NCBI GenBank assembly: GCA_965603205.1
Contig: CBFDCC010000005.1
Span: 186,001 to 250,000, forward strand
Origin: Temperatibacter sp965603205
Lineage (GTDB): Bacteria; Pseudomonadota; Alphaproteobacteria; Sphingomonadales; Kordiimonadaceae
Length of the DNA: 64,000 nucleotides
Reading direction: 5' to 3'
The stretch's first letter is position 1. Every line of letters begins with the position of its first letter. Shown here one piece after another: positions 38,984-47,966 of the stretch. The notes under the pieces were generated by a model. The model saw only the letters and a program-made list of their open reading frames with translations, ran no database searches and was not told where the DNA came from. The position numbers and the translations under genes were made by a program.

Positions 38984-39721
38984 TTAAATCATAGCCATAC
39001 CACCATTAACGTGAAGCGTTTGTCCGGTCACATAGCCAGCCTCAACACTAGAAAGATACAAAACAGCCGCTGCTATGTCATCAGACGAGCCTAAAGACCC
39101 CGATGGTATATTGGTAGTAATAGCTGCTTTTTGGTCATCACTTAGGGCATCAGTCATCGGTGTCTCAATAAAACCTGGTGCTACACAGTTGATGGTTACA
39201 CCACGACTAGCCACCTCTTGAGCCATCGATTTTGACATGCCAATCATACCAGCCTTTGACGCCGCGTAATTCGCCTGACCTGGATTACCCGTGACACCTA
39301 CAATCGATGTAATATTAACGATACGACCAAAACGCCCCTTCATCATACCGCGCAAACTTGCTTTTGACAGGCGGAAAGCAGATTCAAGATTCACTTGCAT
39401 GACACTATCCCATTCGTCCTCTTTCATGCGCATAGCCAAATTGTCTTTGGTAATACCAGCATTATTGACCAGAATATCAACACCACCCATTGCGGCAGAG
39501 GCATCCTTGAATAACTGATCAACACTTGCGCGGTCAGACAAGTTAGCCGCCACTACATGAATACGGCTGCCAATTTCACTCGCCAACTCGTTCAACACAG
39601 CTTCGCGTGTACCCGATATAGCAACCTCGGCACCCGCAGCATGTAGGGTTCTAACAATAGCAGCGCCAATGCCGCCAGTAGCGCCCGTTACAAGTGCGCG
39701 TTTTCCTGATAAATCAAACAT
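38984..39721 (-). CDS. fabG: 3-oxoacyl-ACP reductase
   Basis: FabG is the NADPH-dependent ketoreductase of fatty-acid synthesis, a short-chain dehydrogenase. The cofactor motif TGATGGIG is at 12-19, NNAG at 86-89, and the catalytic Ser139, Tyr152 and Lys156 lie in ITSIVG and NYAASKAG. At 245 residues it is normal length. It starts 20 bases after the fabD stop. Confidence 0.97.
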   Translation of the reverse strand: MFDLSGKRALVTGATGGIGAAIVRTLHAAGAEVAISGTREAVLNELASEIGSRIHVVAANLSDRASVDQLFKDASAAMGGVDILVNNAGITKDNLAMRMKEDEWDSVMQVNLESAFRLSKASLRGMMKGRFGRIVNITSIVGVTGNPGQANYAASKAGMIGMSKSMAQEVASRGVTINCVAPGFIETPMTDALSDDQKAAITTNIPSGSLGSSDDIAAAVLYLSSVEAGYVTGQTLHVNGGMAMI

Positions 39722-39741
39722 GATTATTCCTTATCTAAATA

Positions 39742-40683
39742 TTATAATGATCCCAAAAATGCTTCGATATGTTCTGGGTCTTGGATATTACTGCCAGCCA
39801 GTGCACGGTCGATACGACGCACCATACCGCATAATACCTTACCTGCACCCACTTCGACCATTTGATCGATACCAAGCGCACCCATTCCAGCAACAGATTC
39901 TCTCCAACGCACTGACCCTGTCACCTGCTCAACAAGTAAATGACGAATTGCGTCAGGGTCACTCGTCGGTGCTGCGATTACATTGGCAATAACTGGCACT
40001 GATGGTGTGTTAATCACCGTGTCAGCTAATGCCTCTGCCATCTCGTCAGCGGCGGGCTGCATAAGGGGGCAGTGGAATGGCGCAGATACAGGCAGCATAA
40101 CAACGCGTTTTGCCCCTAATTCTTTTGCAGCCTCACCAGCGCGCTCAACAGCGCCTTTATGACCAGAGATAACAACCTGACCTCCGCCATTATCATTAGC
40201 GGGAACAACAACCTCACCATCAGTAGAGCCTGTCTTACAGGCCTCGACCACTTGATCCATCTCTAGACCAAGAACAGCCGCCATTGCGCCCGCACCTACT
40301 GGTACTGCGCGTTGCATGGCTTCACCACGTAATTTAAGCAACTTCGCCGTATCGCTCAGGCTAATAGCGCCAACCGCACATAGGGCTGAATATTCACCAA
40401 GACTATGCCCCGCAACATGACTAGCTATATCAGCGACAGATTTACCTGCGTCTTCTAGCACACGAATGATAGCCATTGAATGCGCCATTAGGGCTGGTTG
40501 TGTGTTAGCTGTCATGCGCAAATCGTCTTCAGGGCCTTCCCACATAATTTTTGATAGATTTTGACCTAATGCATCATTTATTTCTTCAAATGTTAAACGC
40601 GCTGGTTCAAAAGCATCAGATAGGCTTTTGCCCATACCAATATATTGACTACCTTGTCCGGGAAAAACGAGTGCTCTGCTCAT
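39742..40683 (-). CDS. fabD: Malonyl-CoA:ACP transacylase
   Basis: FabD loads malonate onto ACP. It has FPGQGSQYIGMG at 7-18, the nucleophile Ser94 in GHSLGEYSA, and the catalytic His in SAPFHCPLM (about 204). At 313 residues the length is normal. It is the first gene of the fabD-fabG-acpP-fabF-mltG-yicC run; the 140-base gap to the divergent hydroxy-acid dehydrogenase gene should hold its promoter. Confidence 0.97.
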   Translation of the reverse strand: MSRALVFPGQGSQYIGMGKSLSDAFEPARLTFEEINDALGQNLSKIMWEGPEDDLRMTANTQPALMAHSMAIIRVLEDAGKSVADIASHVAGHSLGEYSALCAVGAISLSDTAKLLKLRGEAMQRAVPVGAGAMAAVLGLEMDQVVEACKTGSTDGEVVVPANDNGGGQVVISGHKGAVERAGEAAKELGAKRVVMLPVSAPFHCPLMQPAADEMAEALADTVINTPSVPVIANVIAAPTSDPDAIRHLLVEQVTGSVRWRESVAGMGALGIDQMVEVGAGKVLCGMVRRIDRALAGSNIQDPEHIEAFLGSL

Positions 40684-40836
40684 AACTGTGATCCTCTATA
40701 TTTATTAGAGTAGATGGATGATTAATTCATCTTTGAAATATACGCGATAACAGTTAATGGCAATATCTTTTATCATTATCACATTGATTAGCGTTTCTTT
40801 TTGTGACAAAAATTTATTTGAATTATGGAGATGAAC

Positions 40837-41988
40837 ATGCGCCTTAACGATTGTTATAATATTAAAACATTACGTAAAAGGGCTAAAGCCCAGCTGCCAA
40901 GCCCAATGTTTCACTATATAGACGGCGGCGCAGGTGATGAAATCACATTAAGGCGCAACACCTCTGCCTTTGATAAATACGCGCTTACCCCCAATTATTT
41001 AACTGATGTTAGCAATGTAGACACATCTTCAACATTACTGGGACGTGAAATAGACTGGCCTATGATGGCCGCGCCGACGGGCATGAACAGACTTTTCCAT
41101 CATGACAGAGAGTTAGGCGTAGCAAGGGCTGCAAAAAAATCTGGAGCATTTCTTGGCCTATCTACTGTTGCGAGCTCTAGCATTGAAGATGTGGCCGCAG
41201 AAAGCGATGGCCCAAAGATGTATCAACTCTATGTATTTAAAGACCGCTCTATGACTGAGAATATGGTTGAAGCATGCAAAACAAGCGGGTATAACGCCAT
41301 CTGCCTAACCGTTGATACTGTCATAGCAGGCAACCGTGAACGTGATATTATGACGGGCATGACTTTACCGCCTAAATTCACACCATCTTCACTCCTTAGT
41401 TTTGCCTCGCACCCTAAATGGGTATACAAGGCATTAACAGAGCGCACTTTCAGCCTGCCAAATATCCAAAATCACGGTGGTCACCTGATCAGTGAACACA
41501 CATCCCTCACAGCCTTCATCGACGAGCAATTTGATAAAAGCATTAACTGGGAAGATGTTAAATGGTTGCGTAGTATTTGGGACGGCAAGCTGGTGATCAA
41601 GGGCGTTCATTCTGTATATGATGCTAAAAAAGCGGCCGAGTGCGGTGCTGATGCCATTATGATATCGAATCACGGTGGACGCCAACTAGATAGCGTTCCT
41701 GCTGCTATTGAATGCCTGCCAGAGATCAAAGCTGCCGTTGGTAATCAGATGGAACTCATCTTAGACGGCGGCGTTAGACGCGGCATTCATATGATAAAAG
41801 CATTGGCGCTTGGCGCAGATGCAGTATCTATCGGCAAAAGCTACTTATACGGCTTGGCAGCAGGCGGTGAGGCGGGGGTAGACAAGGCATTTGATATTCT
41901 CAAAACAGAGTTTACCCGCGATATGATGCTATTAGGCTGTTCTAAGGTCAGTGACATTAATGAGGGTCATGTACGGTTATTCGACTAA
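40837..41988 (+). CDS. FMN-dependent alpha-hydroxy-acid dehydrogenase (LldD-like)
   Basis: This TIM-barrel flavoenzyme belongs to the L-lactate dehydrogenase / glycolate oxidase family. FMN and substrate motifs are clear: FHYIDGGAGDE, AAPTGMNRLFH, TVDTVIAGNRERD, the active-site His in MISNHGGRQLD, and DGGVRRG near the C-terminus. At about 383 residues the length is normal. It could oxidise L-lactate, mandelate or another 2-hydroxy acid; sequence alone does not decide. Among clustered ATGs, the one at 40837 is preferred because GGAG lies six bases before it. Its stop overlaps the convergent TraB-like gene by four bases. Confidence 0.9.
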   Translation: MRLNDCYNIKTLRKRAKAQLPSPMFHYIDGGAGDEITLRRNTSAFDKYALTPNYLTDVSNVDTSSTLLGREIDWPMMAAPTGMNRLFHHDRELGVARAAKKSGAFLGLSTVASSSIEDVAAESDGPKMYQLYVFKDRSMTENMVEACKTSGYNAICLTVDTVIAGNRERDIMTGMTLPPKFTPSSLLSFASHPKWVYKALTERTFSLPNIQNHGGHLISEHTSLTAFIDEQFDKSINWEDVKWLRSIWDGKLVIKGVHSVYDAKKAAECGADAIMISNHGGRQLDSVPAAIECLPEIKAAVGNQMELILDGGVRRGIHMIKALALGADAVSIGKSYLYGLAAGGEAGVDKAFDILKTEFTRDMMLLGCSKVSDINEGHVRLFD

Positions 41989-43064
41989 GGCTCTTTGGCA
42001 CCTAACACATCTTTACTATCCAGTACCTCTACCCAATTCATACCCATGAAATAACGATCGAGGATAGGCTTATGCCCTGCACCGACAATATAAAGCATGG
42101 TTTTCCCAGGGTTTTCAGCCATGATACGCGTTAGATGTGATGCCATACGTAAGTTACGTGTTTCCCACATGGCGACAAAAGAGGCTCCAATTTTATTTTT
42201 ATTGTCATTTATTAATAATTGATGCCATTGGAAATCTTCATCTCTCATACCAGTTTCTGGTTCATTAACCCACCTATAATACGGCAGTAAATCACCCTGA
42301 TTGGCAGCAGCATTAAAATTTTCATTCATGGCAATAAAAAATGGGTGTTTATCGCTGTCTTTCCATAGTTCTTGTAAGCTATCATCAATGTTATTTAAAG
42401 AAAAAATATACGGTTTACGTCGCCCCTTATCACTATGATCATCGACTGGATATAAACGATTATGCCCTAGCCTTAAGGCTAGATTTGCGGCAATAGTAAT
42501 ATATTCATTACTTGAGCGTTTTTTCTTTTGAAAACTATTATATAAATGCTCGTGGAACCTTTTAAAATAATACTGAATAGGCTTCTCACTACTGGCCCAT
42601 TTCAGATAAGCTGAATAATAATCATATGCTGCGACATAAAGTAAAATACATTTTTCCTGCTGATACTCTGCTGGACAGTCAACGTTTGGGTTAGCTATTA
42701 AAGCGTACGCCTCTGACCAAGTTATATTCAATGCTTGCTGCGCTAATTTGCCAGAAGTAAGTTGAAGATTAGCATATTTATATAGTATTTTATTGTATAC
42801 TTCAGGCTGCGCCTGCATTGCTGAGATTTCATAAGGAGGTAATACTTCAATAGAAATCATGTCAGGATTTAAAGCTGAAAGTTTATCTAATACATTATCT
42901 AACACACTGATATTATGCATTTTATGCATATCATGAAGATGCTTCGTTCCCATGATAAATATTTTTGAAGTTGGTCGACCATCTTTATGCCTTATGGGCT
43001 CCGCGCTAGCAGCATTTATACATAAAACTACTAAGGCAAACGCAGTCAATATTACCCTTTTCAT
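41985..43064 (-). CDS. Exported TraB/GumN-like (DUF5694-type) protein
   Basis: A signal peptide (cleavage near ASAEP) precedes about 335 residues. Weak family signs are IFIMGTKHLHD at the mature N-terminus, MISIEVLPP, and a C-terminal WETRNLRMASHL followed by MLYIVGAGHKPIL. This pattern (GT-H, E, R, GAGH) is that of DUF5694 and the wider TraB/GumN/ChaN-like superfamily, thought to be metal-dependent hydrolases by analogy. No substrate can be named. An in-frame TTG three codons upstream is less likely than the ATG at 43064, which has AGGGAG upstream. It is a single gene with its 3' end overlapping its convergent neighbour. Confidence 0.6.
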   Translation of the reverse strand: MKRVILTAFALVVLCINAASAEPIRHKDGRPTSKIFIMGTKHLHDMHKMHNISVLDNVLDKLSALNPDMISIEVLPPYEISAMQAQPEVYNKILYKYANLQLTSGKLAQQALNITWSEAYALIANPNVDCPAEYQQEKCILLYVAAYDYYSAYLKWASSEKPIQYYFKRFHEHLYNSFQKKKRSSNEYITIAANLALRLGHNRLYPVDDHSDKGRRKPYIFSLNNIDDSLQELWKDSDKHPFFIAMNENFNAAANQGDLLPYYRWVNEPETGMRDEDFQWHQLLINDNKNKIGASFVAMWETRNLRMASHLTRIMAENPGKTMLYIVGAGHKPILDRYFMGMNWVEVLDSKDVLGAKEP

Positions 43065-43151
43065 CGCCAACAATCTCCCTTATAATAATGGCTAATATAA
43101 GTAGCTATTTTAGCCAAATATACAAGAGCTGTAAATTAAGCCCTTTTATCC

Positions 43152-43180
43152 TTGCAATCCCTATGGTGTGTGGCTATATA
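43152..43180 (+). promoter_or_regulatory. Predicted sigma70-type promoter for rpsF operon
   Basis: TTGCAA and TATATA are separated by 17 bases, about 100 bases before the rpsF ATG. An overlapping TATAAG two bases later is an alternative -10. It is assigned by consensus only. Confidence 0.4.
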
Positions 43181-43279
43181 AGCGCGTCCTGATTCATAGA
43201 ATTAGGCAATTTAAAAGATGGCTGGAGACCTATGTCATGGGGATATAGGAACGATCAGCACATATAACCGGAGTACAAC

Positions 43280-43666
43280 ATGGCTTTATACGAGCATGTT
43301 CTCATTGCCCGCCAAGATATTAGCGCGGCGCAAGTTGAAGGCATTACAGCCGACTTCTCCAAGATTTTGGAAGATAACGGCGCATCGGTTGCTAAAACCG
43401 AATATTGGGGTCTTAAGAACCTCGCATACCGCATCAAGAAAAACCGTAAAGGTCACTATGTTTTGTTTAACATTGATGGTCCTCACGCTGCTGTTGCGGA
43501 AATGGAGCGTCACGCACGCTTGAACGAAGATATTATCCGTTTCATGACTATCCGCACAGAAGAGCACGAAGAAGGTCAATCTATCGTTCTTCGCTCTAAA
43601 GCAGATAAAGAACGTCGCGGTCCACGTGGTGGCGATGATCGTCGTCCTAAGAAGGAGTACAACTAA
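43280..43666 (+). CDS. rpsF: 30S ribosomal protein S6
   Basis: S6 pairs with S18 on the platform of the small subunit. The product begins MALYEHVLIARQDIS and contains the family-typical EYWGLKNLAYRIKKNRKGHY and IIRFMTIR. It has 128 residues, with a basic tail ending in KKEYN. Unlike E. coli S6 it has no C-terminal glutamates, which matters for the RimK gene at 33615-34988. The ATG follows CCGGAG. Its stop abuts the rpsR start (TAATG). Confidence 0.97.
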   Translation: MALYEHVLIARQDISAAQVEGITADFSKILEDNGASVAKTEYWGLKNLAYRIKKNRKGHYVLFNIDGPHAAVAEMERHARLNEDIIRFMTIRTEEHEEGQSIVLRSKADKERRGPRGGDDRRPKKEYN

Positions 43667-43896
43667 TGGCTGGTCGTCGTCCTTTTTTCCGTCGTCGTAA
43701 AACATGTCCGTTCTCAGGTGCAAACGCACAGAAGATTGACTATAAAGACGTAAAGACACTGCAACGTTATGTATCAGAGCGTGGTAAAATTGTACCAAGC
43801 CGCATCACTGCAGTATCCGCCAAGAAGCAACGTGAACTTGCTCGTGCTATTAAGCGTGCTCGTAACATTGCTCTTCTTCCATTCATCGTAGCTTAG
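43666..43896 (+). CDS. rpsR: 30S ribosomal protein S18
   Basis: This 76-residue basic protein has the S18 signature: RPFFRRRKTCPFSG, IDYKDVKTLQRYVSERGKI, and SRITAVSAKKQRELARAIKRAR. It overlaps the rpsF stop by one base and is followed 18 bases later by rplI, so the three genes form one operon, as in most bacteria. Confidence 0.98.
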   Translation: MAGRRPFFRRRKTCPFSGANAQKIDYKDVKTLQRYVSERGKIVPSRITAVSAKKQRELARAIKRARNIALLPFIVA

Positions 43897-43914
43897 GTCA
43901 GAGGAGAGATACCC

Positions 43915-44541
43915 ATGCAAGTATTACTGCTGGAACGTGTCGAGAAACTCGGCCAAATGGGCGCTGAAGTAACTGTTAAAGATGGTTATGCCCGCAATTT
44001 TCTTTTGCCACAAAAGAAAGCTCTTCGCGCCACTAAAGCGAATAAAGCATTCTTCGACGGTCAAAAGGCACATTTAGAAGCTGAAAACTTAAAGCAAAAA
44101 GCTGAAGCTGAAACTGTTGCGATCACACTAAAGGACGCCAAGTGTACACTTGTTCGCTCCGCTGGTGAATCTGGTCAGCTTTATGGTTCTGTTAGCTCAC
44201 GCGACATCGTTAGCTCTCTAGCTGATGCTGACGTGACTATCGGTCGTAGCCAAGTTGTTCTTGATCGTGCGATTAAGGCACTTGGTCTTCATGACATCAC
44301 AATTCGTCTTCACCCAGAAGTGACTGTATCTGTTGTTATCAACATTGCACGTTCTCCTGAAGAAGCTGAAATCCAGTTCCAAACTGGTGGCGTGATTGTT
44401 AAAGAAGATGATTTCGAATCTGATTTCGAGAGCACATTTGACGCTGAAGAGTTTGGCGATGACGACAAGGCACCTGCTGCTGAGGAAGCATCTGAAGACG
44501 CTACAGAAGAAGTTGCTGAAGAAGCTGCTGCTGAAGAGTAA
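43915..44541 (+). CDS. rplI: 50S ribosomal protein L9
   Basis: L9 binds 23S rRNA at the base of the L1 stalk. The N-terminal domain (MQVLLLERVEKLGQMGAEV, DGYARNFLLP) and the long helix lead to the C-terminal domain (about 75-145). Residues 164-208 form an extra tail of 45 residues, very rich in Glu, Asp and Ala and ending in EE. Extended acidic tails on L9 occur in alphaproteobacteria. GAGGAGAG precedes the ATG. A terminator follows. Confidence 0.97.
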   Translation: MQVLLLERVEKLGQMGAEVTVKDGYARNFLLPQKKALRATKANKAFFDGQKAHLEAENLKQKAEAETVAITLKDAKCTLVRSAGESGQLYGSVSSRDIVSSLADADVTIGRSQVVLDRAIKALGLHDITIRLHPEVTVSVVINIARSPEEAEIQFQTGGVIVKEDDFESDFESTFDAEEFGDDDKAPAAEEASEDATEEVAEEAAAEE

Positions 44542-44562
44542 TCTTCCAGATAAATATTCTAG

Positions 44563-44592
44563 AAAAGGCTGCCTTTATTGGCGGCCTTTTTT
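44563..44592 (+). terminator. Intrinsic terminator of rpsF-rpsR-rplI
   Basis: AAAAGGCTGCC pairs with GGCGGCCTTTT (11 bp, one G-U) around TTTATT and ends in a T-run. It begins 22 bases past the rplI stop. Confidence 0.92.
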
Positions 44593-44619
44593 AATAACCA
44601 AATTTAGAAATATAAAATT

Positions 44620-45498
44620 ATGCCCGAAGGTAACCTTCAAAGAGGTCTGATCTACATGGCTATATATGCATTTTTACAATCCTGCATTTGGGGACTTGTA
44701 AGATATGCTAGCGAGGACCTTAGCACCGAAACTCTTATATTATTTCGAAACCTCGTTGGTTTTTTAACTATACTGCCACTTATTAAACGCCGTGGGTTAA
44801 GCGTTTTTCACACACAAAACTTCACCCTTCACTTCATAAGGTCTTTTGTATCTTTAGCAGGCGGTATAGCATTATTTTATGCTGTATATCACGCTCCTAT
44901 GGCCTTAGTCGTTGCTATCACTTTCACATCACCAATTATTGCTAGCCTTTTCTCAATACTGCTATTTAAGGAAACTTTTACAAGGTCTAGATTAATTGCT
45001 TTGACGATTGGCTTCATAGGCGTTTTAATATTAATACGCCCAACTATAGGCATTGGAACTGATGGCTTAATTGCGGCTATTATAGGGGCATTAATGACGG
45101 CAATGGCTTTCTTAACTGTAAAGAAGTTATCCTCAACAGAACGCTCAGAAACCGTCGTCGCTTATCCCTTTTTACTTAACTTACCTTTCTGTATTCCTTT
45201 GGCTTACAGTAACTGGACCGCGCCCACAGTAGAACAAATTCCATTATTGTTACTCATTGGCCTCGGCGTCAGCGGTGCGCAATACTGCTTGGTAAAAGCC
45301 TTTGCACAAGCTGAGGCAAGCGCTGTTTTACCTATAGATTTTCTCCGTCTATTAATCGCAGCATCAATTGGCACTTTATTTTTCAATGACACCATTGATA
45401 TATGGGTATTTGTAGGCGCTGCTATAATTCTAATAGGCTCTGTTTACAGTGTTAGAAGCGAAGTAAAGTTAAGAAAAATAAAGACGCCTTCAATCTAA
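44620..45498 (+). CDS. DMT superfamily permease (EamA domains)
   Basis: This 292-residue inner-membrane protein has about ten hydrophobic helices in two EamA repeats (about 10-140 and 150-280), the drug/metabolite transporter layout. Typical elements are the FRNLVGFLTILPLI and ITFTSPIIASLFSILLFKE segments and the second-repeat FLRLLIAASIGTLFF. Substrates in this family range from amino acids to nucleotides and cannot be inferred. It lies just after the ribosomal operon terminator and has no partner genes. It ends in a short basic tail. Confidence 0.88.
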   Translation: MPEGNLQRGLIYMAIYAFLQSCIWGLVRYASEDLSTETLILFRNLVGFLTILPLIKRRGLSVFHTQNFTLHFIRSFVSLAGGIALFYAVYHAPMALVVAITFTSPIIASLFSILLFKETFTRSRLIALTIGFIGVLILIRPTIGIGTDGLIAAIIGALMTAMAFLTVKKLSSTERSETVVAYPFLLNLPFCIPLAYSNWTAPTVEQIPLLLLIGLGVSGAQYCLVKAFAQAEASAVLPIDFLRLLIAASIGTLFFNDTIDIWVFVGAAIILIGSVYSVRSEVKLRKIKTPSI

Positions 45499-45631
45499 CA
45501 TATCATAATGTATGCGCTTGAGGGTCCACCGATATATCATCCTATTGAGTCAATGCAGACGGCAAGTAAAAGCAAGCTCAATCATTTTTCTTTAACTAGT
45601 TTAGTTAATATTTTAAACTTAAATACTCAAT

Positions 45632-45661
45632 AAAAAAGGCGGCCACAAGGGCCACCTCTTT
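45632..45661 (-). terminator. Intrinsic terminator after DAHP synthase gene
   Basis: On the minus strand AAAGAGGTGGCC pairs with GGCCGCCTTTTTT (about 12 bp, with G-U pairs) around CTTGT and runs into T residues. It is 57 bases past the stop. Confidence 0.85.
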
Positions 45662-45717
45662 ATCAATTCTAACTATCCTTACTTCATGCTGGCCTCGCAC
45701 CGAAAATATAAAGCAAC

Positions 45718-47082
45718 CTAATCAGCCATCATTGCGTCACGCTCTTCCTTAAGTGCCTTAGCAAGCAAGAAAGCAAGTTCAATAGACTGGCTAGCGTTTA
45801 GGCGTGGATCACAATGTGTATGATAGCGAGAGCCTAGACCCTCTTCTGTAATAGCGGCTGAACCACCCATACACTCAGTCACATTCTGACCTGTTAGCTC
45901 TAGGTGGATACCACCTGCATATGTACCTTCGGCCTTATGGCACGCAAATACCTGACGTACTTCCTTTAGTACCTGATCGAATGGGCGCGTCTTATAACCG
46001 CCAGCAGAGATCGTATTGCCGTGCATAGGATCAGTTGACCAAATGACTTGTCTACCTTCGGCTTTAACAGCGCGTAGCAGGCGTGGCAGGTTCTCTTCGA
46101 CCTTATCAGCACCAAAACGTGTGATCAGCGTCAGGCGGCCTGCTTCGTTCTTAGGGTTAAGCACATCAATCAAACGCAATAGTTCATCGGCTTCCATTGT
46201 TGGGCCAACCTTGGTCGCAATAGGATTAGCGATACCACGCATGAACTCAACATGTGCACCGTCAAGCTGACGTGTGCGGTCGCCAATCCATAGCATATGC
46301 GCTGAGGTGTCATACCAATCACCGCTGGTGCTATCCACACGGGTCATTGCATTTTCATAGCCAAGAAGCAGCGCCTCATGAGAGGTATAAAAATCTGTGC
46401 CCTGTAATTGATTAACATTGTCAGGATTAACGCCACAAGCCTGCATGAAATTCAGCGCTTCGCCAATACGGTCCGCAAGATCAGCATATTGTGCTGCGGC
46501 GTCGCTCTCTCCCACAAAATCAAGGTTCCATTTATGAACAGACATTAGGTTGGCATAACCACCCTGCGCAAAAGCACGCAATAGATTAAGCGTCGCAGCG
46601 GCTTGTGAGTAAGCTTTTAACTGGCGCTTTGGGTCAGGAATACGTGATGCTTCATTAAAATCAATACCGTTGATGATATCACCGCGGTAGCTTGGCAGTT
46701 CAACGCCGTCTATCGTTTCCATATCGCTTGAACGAGGTTTAGCAAACTGTCCCGCAAGACGACCCACCTTAACCACAGGACAAGAGGCAGCAAACGTCAG
46801 AACAACAGCCATCTGCAACAGCACACGGAATGTATCACGAATATTATTGGGATGAAATTCAGCAAAGCTTTCAGCGCAATCACCACCTTGCAGTAAGAAG
46901 CCACGGCCTTCGACCACTTCAGCTAACTGGCTTTTCAGATTACGAGCTTCTCCAGCAAATACAAGCGGAGGATAGCTTGATAATTCTTGTTCAACTGCCG
47001 CTAGGCCTGATCCTGTTGGGTATGTAGGCATCTGCACTACAGGTTTAGATTTCCAACTATCTGGGCGCCACTCACTCATCAC
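45718..47082 (-). CDS. Class II 3-deoxy-7-phosphoheptulonate synthase
   Basis: DAHP synthase condenses PEP and erythrose 4-phosphate in the first step of the shikimate pathway. The 454-residue protein is of the class II (plant/Mycobacterium-like) type, with conserved LQGGDCAESFAE, VGRLAGQFAKPRS, SHEALLLGYE, and DPMHGNTISA. Class II enzymes are the common form in alphaproteobacteria. It is a single gene with its own terminator and is divergent from a HAD phosphatase gene. Confidence 0.95.
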   Translation of the reverse strand: MMSEWRPDSWKSKPVVQMPTYPTGSGLAAVEQELSSYPPLVFAGEARNLKSQLAEVVEGRGFLLQGGDCAESFAEFHPNNIRDTFRVLLQMAVVLTFAASCPVVKVGRLAGQFAKPRSSDMETIDGVELPSYRGDIINGIDFNEASRIPDPKRQLKAYSQAAATLNLLRAFAQGGYANLMSVHKWNLDFVGESDAAAQYADLADRIGEALNFMQACGVNPDNVNQLQGTDFYTSHEALLLGYENAMTRVDSTSGDWYDTSAHMLWIGDRTRQLDGAHVEFMRGIANPIATKVGPTMEADELLRLIDVLNPKNEAGRLTLITRFGADKVEENLPRLLRAVKAEGRQVIWSTDPMHGNTISAGGYKTRPFDQVLKEVRQVFACHKAEGTYAGGIHLELTGQNVTECMGGSAAITEEGLGSRYHTHCDPRLNASQSIELAFLLAKALKEERDAMMAD

Positions 47083-47303
47083 ATCACCTATTTCAAAAAG
47101 GCCTCAAGGACCATTATATTCCTAATTAGCCCCTATACAGCATGAGACCACAAAAGGTGCAAGAGAAAACCGACGAAACCCTTGAAAAATAAAGGTTACA
47201 TCTGCAATTACCCTACCAAAACATGCATAAATTAGATATAATTCTCTTGCTATTATCGCCTATAGAAGCAATAGCTATAAACACTAAAAATCCGAGGAAT
47301 AGA

Positions 47304-47966
47304 ATGCCATTAAGTGACACAAAAAGTATAATATTTGACCTAGATGGTACACTTGTCGATAGTGCACCAGATATTATTGCGGCCCTTAATCACACGCTAG
47401 ATATCATTGATCGACCACATCTATCTGATGAAATAGCCCGTCCAATGGTTAGTCATGGCAGTAAATATATGCTGACCAAGGCCTTAGAAGCCTCTGGCGG
47501 CACAGACGGCATTGATATTGATGCTATTTGGCCAACGCTTATCGACTATTATGTAGAAAATATTTCAATCCATACCAAGCCCTACCCTGGCGTTCTAGAT
47601 CTACTAGACAATTGCAAATCGGCCAATATTTCCATGGGTATATGTACCAATAAATTCGAGGGTATGGCAGTTGATTTACTGCGTGACCTGCAAATCGATG
47701 GATATTTTAGCGCTATAACGGGCAGTGACACTTTTGATTTTAAAAAGCCCGATGGCCGCCATATTACAGAAACGCTGAGAATAATGAACAGCCCCGCACC
47801 TGCCATTATGATTGGTGATAGCATGAATGATATTTTGGCCGCAAAAAATGCAGGCTGGAAATCTGTTGCTGTTAGCTTTGGTTACAGTGATGTGCCTGCC
47901 ATAGAATTAGCGGCGGATCATACGGTCGATTCAATAGCTGATATTTGGTCACTTATTGCTTCTTAA
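47304..47966 (+). CDS. HAD-family phosphatase (phosphoglycolate phosphatase-like)
   Basis: This is a HAD hydrolase of subfamily IA. Motif I is IFDLDGTLVDS (nucleophile and acid/base Asp), motif II is the CTNKF region, motif III is KKPDG, and motif IV is MIGDSMNDILAAKNAG. The cap domain lies between motifs I and II. The length of 220 residues and the sequence are like phosphoglycolate phosphatase (Gph), but other small phosphoesters are possible. The start at 47304 is preferred over an ATG 27 codons upstream because GAGGA lies six bases before it. Its 3' end overlaps the convergent nucleotidyltransferase gene by 14 bases. Confidence 0.85.
   Translation: MPLSDTKSIIFDLDGTLVDSAPDIIAALNHTLDIIDRPHLSDEIARPMVSHGSKYMLTKALEASGGTDGIDIDAIWPTLIDYYVENISIHTKPYPGVLDLLDNCKSANISMGICTNKFEGMAVDLLRDLQIDGYFSAITGSDTFDFKKPDGRHITETLRIMNSPAPAIMIGDSMNDILAAKNAGWKSVAVSFGYSDVPAIELAADHTVDSIADIWSLIAS

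Noticed and set aside
43286..43798. Minus-strand reading frame of 170 codons over rpsF and rpsR
   Set aside because: It lies opposite two certain ribosomal protein genes and its product has no domain sign.
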